Shown: positions 15,864 to 19,786 of the stretch, one piece after another
Layout of the letters: each line of letters begins with the position of its first letter
How positions within the stretch are numbered: position 1 is the stretch's first letter
Assembly: GCF_044759095.2 (NCBI RefSeq)
Contig: NZ_JBIYSM020000056.1
Location: 1-19,786 of the forward strand
Length of the DNA stretch: 19,786 nt
Origin: JBIYSM02 sp044759095
GTDB taxonomy: Bacteria > Bacillota > Bacilli > Brevibacillales > Brevibacillaceae
Direction of reading: 5' to 3'
The notes under the pieces: generated by a model
What the model was told of the DNA's origin: nothing
The model's input: only the letters and a program-made list of their open reading frames with translations
Database searches by the model: none
Position numbers and translations under genes: made by a program

Positions 15864-17092
15864 GGTTGGGTACCCCCTGCGTGCTCAATGGCATCGCCGT
15901 CAAACAGTCGGTCGACGCCTTTGACGATCAGTTGGTCTCCTTCTTTCAGGCCGGATTGAATTTCCAGTTTATTGTTGATGATCGCACCGACCGTGACCGG
16001 CGTTTTCACCGCTTTGCCGCCCACTGACAGAAAGACGTGCGCATTTGCTTGGCCGCGGCTGATGACCGCTTCAATCGGCACGTAAATGCCCGCTTTTCCC
16101 TGAATGGTTTTGGTCGCTTTTACGACCTGACCGGCAAACCAGTCGTGTTTTGGATTGGAGATGTTCACTTCCACGCCGATTGTACCCGTACTTAGGTTGG
16201 TTGCAGGGTAAATTTTGACTACTTTCCCTTCCCGTTTTTGACCGTACAGCTCGAGGCTCACGGTCTCTCCTTCCTTCCAGGAGGCAATGTCCCGGTCAGG
16301 AACCGGCAGGACGACTTTCAATGTGTCAATGTTGCCCACGCGGTAAACAGGCGTACCAACCCCGACAAGCGAACCGGCTGAAGAAAGCTTGGAGATGATT
16401 GTCCCGCTGATGGGAGAGCGCAGCTGGGTTTTGGCAAGCGTCAGAGCTGCCATTTCCTTGGAAATGACGGCCTGGTCATAGCTCGCGCGATTCAGCTGGC
16501 GGTCTTCACTGCGCGCTCCCTGGACCGTGAGCGAGTAAGCCTGCTGAGCGTTCAGCAAATCCTTTTGAGCGAGGTCAAGCTGGTCCTTGGCATTGTCAAA
16601 CTCCACCTGGGAAATGGCATTTTGCTTGAACAACGCCTCTTTTCGTTTGAAATCCTCCTGCGCCTTTTGAAAACCAATCGTCGCTTTGTCAACAAGCAGC
16701 TTGGCTTGAATCAGCTCCTGTTGGCGTGCCCCGTTGTTCACTTTTTCCATCTGGGCACTGGTCTGCTCCACGGATGTATTGGCCCTTGCGTACTGCAGGG
16801 AGTAGTCGCTGGAGTCGAGCCGCGCCAGCACATCCCCCGCTTTGACGTTGTCCCCTTCGTTGCTGTTCAGCTCTACGACGCGCCCTGCCACCTCGAAGGA
16901 GATAAGCGCTTCCTCATACGGCAGCAGCGTTCCCGACAGTTCCGATACACTGACCGCTTGTTCCCTTTTAACCTGTGCCACTTCCACTTTTTTCGTCTCC
17001 ACCGCCGAGGCCGCCGCAGGCTCCTTGTTGCTGCATGCGGTCGTTGCCAACAGACCTAAAACCAGTGCTGAAGCAAGCCATTTTTTGTTCAT
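15860..17092 (-). CDS. RND adaptor (membrane fusion) lipoprotein
   Basis: A 410-residue periplasmic-adaptor-type protein that partners the RND permease. The N-terminus is a lipoprotein signal, LLATTAC, with the lipidated cysteine at residue 20, so it is anchored to the outer face of the membrane. In order come a lipoyl half (NEGDNVKAGDVLARLDSSDY), a long alpha-helical hairpin (about 80-185, heptad-rich Gln/Lys/Ala), the second lipoyl half (LRSPISGTIISKLSSAGSLV), and beta-barrel and membrane-proximal domains. I chose the ATG at 17092 because it begins the signal directly and has GGAG eleven bases upstream. The 17134 ATG would put 14 polar residues before it. It follows tetR by 74 bases and overlaps the permease by four. 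Confidence 0.92.
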   Translation of the reverse strand: MNKKWLASALVLGLLATTACSNKEPAAASAVETKKVEVAQVKREQAVSVSELSGTLLPYEEALISFEVAGRVVELNSNEGDNVKAGDVLARLDSSDYSLQYARANTSVEQTSAQMEKVNNGARQQELIQAKLLVDKATIGFQKAQEDFKRKEALFKQNAISQVEFDNAKDQLDLAQKDLLNAQQAYSLTVQGARSEDRQLNRASYDQAVISKEMAALTLAKTQLRSPISGTIISKLSSAGSLVGVGTPVYRVGNIDTLKVVLPVPDRDIASWKEGETVSLELYGQKREGKVVKIYPATNLSTGTIGVEVNISNPKHDWFAGQVVKATKTIQGKAGIYVPIEAVISRGQANAHVFLSVGGKAVKTPVTVGAIINNKLEIQSGLKEGDQLIVKGVDRLFDGDAIEHAGGTQP

Positions 17093-17166
17093 TGTACGTT
17101 CCGCTCCATTCTCAAATAGCGATTCCATATTCATGGGAGTAATACGATTCCCACTTTTTCAAAATT

Positions 17167-17784
17167 TCACAACGGTTCAATTCCGCGCAGCAAAATTTCC
17201 GTTGCGTGGGTAAACAAATATTCCATATCGATGCCTTCTACTTTGACGCGGTGCTTGCCCATAAACGTGTAGAAGAAGGTGGAGACAAACATCATGGCCG
17301 CCGTAAAAAAGTCTCCTTTCGGCAATTTTCCGTCTCGATGCAGAGCCTCCAGTTTCTCAGCCAAGACCTCCACGGCTGTCATCGAAATGCGGCTGAACAG
17401 TCGGATCACTTCCGGGTTATCGTCCGCTTCCATCATGCAAATCATCAGAATTTCCTTGCGCTCTACCAACAACTCGTAATAAGACCGCGCAAAGTCAGTC
17501 AGCATTTCCTTTACGCTGGCAAACTCGTCGTGCTTCTTTCTCTCCAAGAGGGGACGTATGTCAGTCAGTTCCTCCAACAGCTCCAGCAATATCCGTTCCT
17601 TGTTTTTAAAATGACGGAAAATGGTGACTTCATTGACGCCGGCCAGTTCGGAAATTTTTCGTGTAGTCGCTCCCTTGTATCCCTTCTGTGCCATCAGTTG
17701 ACGAGCCGCCGACAAGATGCGACTGCGGGTTTCCAGTTCATCTCCTTTCCCTTCCTGCGACGGTGTTCCCTTTGGCTTATCCAT
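17167..17784 (-). CDS. TetR family repressor of the efflux operon
   Basis: A 205-residue one-component regulator. The helix-turn-helix covers about residues 39-62 (TTRKISELAGVNEVTIFRHF); the rest is the helical ligand-binding and dimer domain. It is the first gene of the tetR-adaptor-permease operon, so it is expected to repress its own operon until a pump substrate binds. The ribosome binding site GGAGG (17792-17796) is seven bases before the ATG. Two similar dyads, one over the -35 box and one in the leader, are the likely operators (17862-17881 and 17804-17815). The ligand is unknown. B. subtilis has a comparable pairing of the TetR gene yerO with the RND gene swrC/yerP. Confidence 0.93.
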   Translation of the reverse strand: MDKPKGTPSQEGKGDELETRSRILSAARQLMAQKGYKGATTRKISELAGVNEVTIFRHFKNKERILLELLEELTDIRPLLERKKHDEFASVKEMLTDFARSYYELLVERKEILMICMMEADDNPEVIRLFSRISMTAVEVLAEKLEALHRDGKLPKGDFFTAAMMFVSTFFYTFMGKHRVKVEGIDMEYLFTHATEILLRGIEPL

Positions 17785-17803
17785 GATCGTACCTCCAACC
17801 CAT

Positions 17804-17815
17804 GCAAGTACTTGC
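17804..17815. promoter_or_regulatory. Candidate TetR operator 2
   Basis: A perfect 12-bp palindrome, gcaagtacttgc, sits in the tetR leader between the promoter and the ribosome binding site. Over 20 bases it matches operator 1 at 13 positions when aligned on the minus strand (shared GCAAGnAnTTnCATG). Confidence 0.6.
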
Positions 17816-17841
17816 TGTCATTTGGTATTTTTTGCAAACTG

Positions 17842-17870
17842 ATTATATCCATATACTGGATGCATGTAAA
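17842..17870 (-). promoter_or_regulatory. Promoter of the tetR-RND operon
   Basis: On the minus strand TTTACA (17865-17870) and a perfect TATAAT (17842-17847) are separated by exactly 17 bases. This near-consensus sigma-A promoter lies about 60 bases upstream of the tetR ATG. Confidence 0.85.
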
Positions 17871-17881
17871 TGCTTGCATGC
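17862..17881. promoter_or_regulatory. Candidate TetR operator 1
   Basis: The 20-bp imperfect palindrome gcatgcaagcatttacatgc (minus strand) covers the -35 box of the tetR promoter, where a bound repressor would block RNA polymerase. Confidence 0.6.
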
Positions 17882-17891
17882 GTTTTTCATT

Positions 17892-18140
17892 GTAAATTTT
17901 TTCTAAGCGTTTTCATGCCTGAACTCGTGTACACAAGAAAACCCAGCCGACTTTAGCTAACGCTTCGCCGGGCGGGGCCCCAAACACTTTCCAAGTGGCT
18001 GTATTGACGCTACTTTAGCGCTGCCCCTGCGGATCGTCGCAAGCGGACAGATTTTCTGACCTGCAGGGCGAAGTACGGAGCGTAGGTGGAAAAACCGCCT
18101 CTCGTAATCATGATAACTTTCTCGACACACCCTGATCCGC
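17892..18140. other. Gene-free GC-rich stretch, possible dispersed element
   Basis: This is most of the 356 bases between tetR and the rluA-type gene. It has no supported gene. A 68-codon minus-strand reading frame here (17957-18163) overlaps the end of the rluA-type gene, has no ribosome binding site I trust and is rejected. The stretch is more GC-rich and hairpin-prone than its surroundings: ggggccccc-type palindrome near 17974-17981 and CGCTA/TAGCG at 18008-18020. Its left end holds repeat copy A, also found near the transposase. It may be a dispersed intergenic element or a decayed insertion. Confidence 0.35.
17935..17962. repeat. Short repeat, copy A
   Basis: The sequence beginning aagaaaacccagccg and ending ttagctaacg is matched by copy B at 19509-19536 (shared aagaaaaccca, ccg, ttagcta). 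TACAC precedes both copies closely. Copies are about 1.6 kb apart and intergenic. Confidence 0.55.
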
Positions 18141-19040
18141 TCACAGCGGCTTTTCGTCGTCAAGCTTGTATTCGTCCCGGATGAATCGCTTCATGTCATC
18201 GGGCAGCGGTGCCTCTGCCACAATCGGTTGTCCGTTCAGCGGATGGGCAAACGAGAGCATTCGGGCGTGCAGGGCTTGCCGGGAAAATCCCATTTTTCTG
18301 CCCCCGTACATCGTATCCCCTGCCAACGGGTGACCGATGTGCTGAAAATGGACGCGAATCTGATGGGTCCGGCCGGTCTCCAGGCGAATGCGAACCAGTG
18401 AAGAGCGTTCTGACCGGGCCACTACCTCGAAATGCGTAATCGCTGTGTCGCCCCTTTCCGATACCTGACGTTTCGTCGGATGGCGAGGGTCGCGCCCAAT
18501 CGGTGCGTCTATGGTTCCCCGCTCCCGCTCCAGCTTTCCGCATACCACCGCCGTGTACTCGCGGTGTATGCCTCCCTCCCGCAGCAGGCGGTCCGCCAGT
18601 TGGTGGCCGTAGCTGCTTTTGGCAAGCAGCACAGCCCCCGTGGTGTGCTTATCCAATCGGTGCACCGGATGTACACCGGTCAGCGCATGGACGAGCGTAT
18701 TGGTTTCCCCGGGGCCTACCGGGTGGACCAGCATGCCGGCAGGTTTGTTTACCACCACCAGATGGTCGTCTTCATAAAGAATTTCCAAAGGGATATGAAT
18801 TGCTTCCGCAGCCTGCCCGGTTTGCGGCGTCTGGTCCGCGATGCGAATCGACACCCTGTCGCCCGGCTTTACCTGCCGCTTGAGAAAGGGAGGCTTGCGG
18901 TTGAGTTGGATTCCTTTGCTTCGTGTAAGCCGCTGAAGCATGCGTCCTGACACGCCCATTTTTTCCCGAACGATCTGCTCCACCGTCTTCCCGGCATCTT
19001 CCTCGGCCACGTTGTATTCCATCCACTGTCTTTGACTCAT
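18141..19040 (-). CDS. RluA-family pseudouridine synthase
   Basis: A 299-residue cytoplasmic enzyme converting uridine to pseudouridine in structured RNA. An S4-like RNA-binding domain lies at about residues 14-65 (GVSGRMLQRLTRSKGIQLNRK). The catalytic domain carries the family signature HRLDKHTTGAVLLAK with catalytic Asp130, and later GRTHQIRVHFQHIGHPLAGDTMYGG. Length and order fit the RluA/RluD family; the target (23S rRNA or tRNA position) cannot be told from the sequence, so I give no symbol. The ATG has GAGGGAG upstream. A TACAAT box within the hairpin at 19066-19091 may be its promoter. No terminator is visible after the stop. Confidence 0.93.
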   Translation of the reverse strand: MSQRQWMEYNVAEEDAGKTVEQIVREKMGVSGRMLQRLTRSKGIQLNRKPPFLKRQVKPGDRVSIRIADQTPQTGQAAEAIHIPLEILYEDDHLVVVNKPAGMLVHPVGPGETNTLVHALTGVHPVHRLDKHTTGAVLLAKSSYGHQLADRLLREGGIHREYTAVVCGKLERERGTIDAPIGRDPRHPTKRQVSERGDTAITHFEVVARSERSSLVRIRLETGRTHQIRVHFQHIGHPLAGDTMYGGRKMGFSRQALHARMLSFAHPLNGQPIVAEAPLPDDMKRFIRDEYKLDDEKPL

Positions 19041-19065
19041 CGGTTTGCTCCCTCGCTCGTACCGT

Positions 19066-19091
19066 GCTTTTCCTCATTGTAGCGGAAAAGC
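19066..19091 (-). promoter_or_regulatory. Hairpin with candidate -10 upstream of rluA-type gene
   Basis: A perfect 8-bp inverted repeat, gcttttcc (19066-19073) and ggaaaagc (19084-19091), has a 10-nt loop 25 bases before the rluA-type start. The loop contains TACAAT on the minus strand, with a weak TGGCAA at -35 spacing. It lacks a T-run, so it is unlikely to be a terminator for the upstream small gene. Confidence 0.35.
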
Positions 19092-19127
19092 GGACGTATT
19101 TGCCAGTTTGGAGGCGCATCCCATGGA

Positions 19128-19298
19128 TCAGAAGTGAATGATGGTCTCGTTCAGCGCTTGATCAAATTCCGTAATCGCTTCGCTTTGACCGAGCTCAAGC
19201 AGTTGAGTTACGTATCCTTCATCAGCGTGAAAGTCCTGACCCAGCAATTTTCCGGCAAAAATGGTATGCAAGCGTTGTTTCCAGCTTAAACGGATCAT
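19128..19298 (-). CDS. 56-residue orphan protein
   Basis: A small acidic-C-terminal protein: MIRLSWKQRLHTIFAGKLLG, then a Glu/Gln-rich helical stretch (TQLLELGQSEAITEFDQALN) ending ETIIHF. No family is recognised, and there is no membrane segment or cysteine. Support for a real gene is strong for its size: AAAAGGAG about eight bases before the ATG and a near-consensus promoter (19334-19362) at the expected distance. A perfect inverted repeat (19318-19336) overlaps the -10 region and suggests regulation. It lies 87 bases upstream of the rluA-type gene in the same direction and may be co-transcribed with it. Function unknown. Confidence 0.75.
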   Translation of the reverse strand: MIRLSWKQRLHTIFAGKLLGQDFHADEGYVTQLLELGQSEAITEFDQALNETIIHF

Positions 19299-19317
19299 GG
19301 CAACAACTCCTTTTAAA

Positions 19318-19336
19318 ACTTATTTGTATAATAAGT
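19318..19336. promoter_or_regulatory. Inverted repeat over -10, candidate operator
   Basis: acttatt (19318-19324) and aataagt (19330-19336) form a perfect 7-bp dyad with a 5-bp centre. It overlaps the -10 box of the 56-residue gene and the transcript start region, a usual place for a repressor site. Confidence 0.45.
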
Positions 19337-19362
19337 ATATATAATGATTTCCAGTTTGTAAA
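19334..19362 (-). promoter_or_regulatory. Promoter of the 56-residue gene
   Basis: TTTACA (19357-19362) and TATACT (19334-19339) on the minus strand are separated by 17 bases. It lies about 35-60 bases upstream of the ATG. Confidence 0.8.
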
Positions 19363-19401
19363 CTTTATTGTTTAAGAATTAAAAAAAGCTTTGATTGAAG
19401 C

Positions 19402-19500
19402 CCTCTCGAAGAAGCTGGTTCTTCGTTAGAGGAAACTTTTTATGCGTTCCGGAAAGTTTATTTCAGGGCGCTTTCACACGGTGAAGCCCTTAAACTTTCC
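19402..19500. other. Two adjoining complex stem-loops
   Basis: Hairpin 1: CCTCT (19402-19406) and GAAGAA (19408-19413) pair with TTCTTC (19419-19424) and AGAGG (19428-19432). Hairpin 2: GGAAAGTTT (19451-19459), AGGGC (19465-19469) and TTCAC (19473-19477) pair with GTGAA (19481-19485), GCCCT (19486-19490) and AAACTTTCC (19492-19500), with a 3-nt loop. Such layered pairing suggests a folded RNA or a recombination-type DNA structure. It lies in the 427-base gene-free stretch between the 56-residue gene and the transposase. No strand can be assigned. Confidence 0.5.
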
Positions 19501-19508
19501 TACACGAT

Positions 19509-19536
19509 AAGAAAACCCACCCGGCATTAGCTATCC
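19509..19536. repeat. Short repeat, copy B
   Basis: aagaaaacccacccggca followed by ttagctatcc. It is related to copy A (17935-17962) and directly follows the complex stem-loops. Confidence 0.55.
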
Positions 19537-19537
19537 T

Positions 19538-19559
19538 CGACCCACTCGGCGTTAGCTAG
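19538..19559. repeat. Short repeat, copy C (partial)
   Basis: cgacccactcggcgttagct repeats the second half of copy B (accc, cgg, gttagcta) in tandem, two bases after it. Confidence 0.45.
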
Positions 19560-19595
19560 TTTCCCCTGAAAAATTCCTGGGGTAAGTCAAAAACA

Positions 19596-19670
19596 AAAGG
19601 AATTCAGCTCTCTAAATGGAAGTAGTTGTTGACGAGGCAATACATCCAAAAAGAGGGACTGAATTCCTTT
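19596..19670. repeat. Inverted repeat in transposase leader
   Basis: A perfect 12-bp repeat, aaaggaattcag (19596-19607) and ctgaattccttt (19659-19670), is separated by 51 bases. CTCT and AGAG add further pairs just inside. It lies within the presumed left end of the insertion sequence and may be part of the terminal repeat or block read-in transcription. The exact element boundary is not visible. Confidence 0.5.
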
Positions 19671-19725
19671 CTTCATAAAGAAATTCAACAGTGCTCCTCG
19701 AAAATCCTATTTGAGGTGAGCGATT

Positions 19726-19786
19726 ATGTTAAAACTTCGTAACGAGCAAATCACATTGTGGGATACCCTTCTCCCTGAACCAATCC
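19726..19786 (+). mobile_element. Transposase, N-terminal fragment (runs off edge)
   Basis: Twenty codons are in view, MLKLRNEQITLWDTLLPEPI, with a strong ribosome binding site (GAGGTGAG at 19713-19720, five bases before the ATG). The LWDTLLPE opening recalls DDE transposases labelled IS1182/ISNCY type in related bacteria; this is recognition from memory of a short stretch, so the family is tentative. The rest lies beyond the window. Truncation here is by the window edge, not by mutation. Confidence 0.55.

Noticed and set aside
15072..15959. + strand open frame (295 codons) antisense to the RND permease
   Set aside because: A shadow of a strongly conserved gene; the translation has no recognisable domain.
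17130..17152. TGGGA/TCCCA inverted repeat between tetR and the adaptor gene
   Set aside because: The stem is only five bases with a long loop and no T-run; not a terminator, so the three genes are kept as one operon.
17957..18163. 68-codon minus-strand frame between tetR and the rluA-type gene
   Set aside because: It overlaps the 3' end of the rluA-type gene, lacks a convincing ribosome binding site and is Arg/Cys/Pro-rich like non-coding GC-rich DNA.
19509..19559. GTTAGCT-like cores resembling integron attC sites
   Set aside because: The core does not fit GTTRRRY, there is no integrase or cassette array, and the spacing does not fit attC.
1..19786. CRISPR arrays, tRNA or rRNA genes
   Set aside because: No regularly spaced repeats, no cloverleaf-like sequence with CCA-type ends and no rRNA motifs were noticed on either strand by eye.

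Overview
The window looks like chromosome of a low-to-mid GC Gram-positive of the Brevibacillus/Paenibacillaceae type. The reasons are Bacillus-lineage conserved genes (ywhD, ywfO, ywgA), strong GGAGG-type ribosome binding sites, many GTG starts, an S-layer-homology (SLH) protein, and an RND pump that has a lipoprotein adaptor and no outer-membrane partner nearby. The genus is inferred from gene content, not from a search. Nearly every gene is on the minus strand.

Layout on the + coordinate axis. 1-307 is gene-free and holds the ywhD terminator. ywhD (308-805, -) is divergent from a small hydrophilic orphan (944-1207, +). Next, reading leftwards, comes a five-gene minus-strand surface cluster (9318 down to 1229): a membrane-anchored thioredoxin-like protein, an SLH-domain protein, a 1326-residue secreted protein, an LCAT-like secreted lipase with two PPC domains, and a small membrane protein. 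It lies between ywhD and the translationally overlapping pair ywfO-ywgA (9948-11243 and 9449-9955), which ends in a textbook terminator. Further right are an MFS exporter (11338-12594) and an efflux operon: tetR, a lipoprotein membrane-fusion protein and an RND permease (17784 down to 12750, with its own terminator). An RluA-type pseudouridine synthase (18141-19040), a 56-residue orphan with a near-consensus promoter (19128-19298), a structured gene-free stretch, and the first 20 codons of a transposase reading off the right edge complete the window.

How the genes may work together. The surface cluster is the part that looks accessory and least described. The giant protein carries ten cysteines in its mature part. 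Eight of them bracket four consecutive modules of about 90-116 residues, as expected for disulfide-closed beta-sandwich domains. A membrane-tethered CxxC protein is encoded two genes upstream in the same direction, and an SLH protein that could bind the cell wall lies between them. I infer a secreted, wall-associated, disulfide-stabilised assembly with a lipase/acyltransferase partner. The efflux operon has a near-consensus sigma-A promoter with one TetR-like dyad over the -35 box and a second in the leader, consistent with autorepression.

No tRNA, rRNA or CRISPR array is visible.
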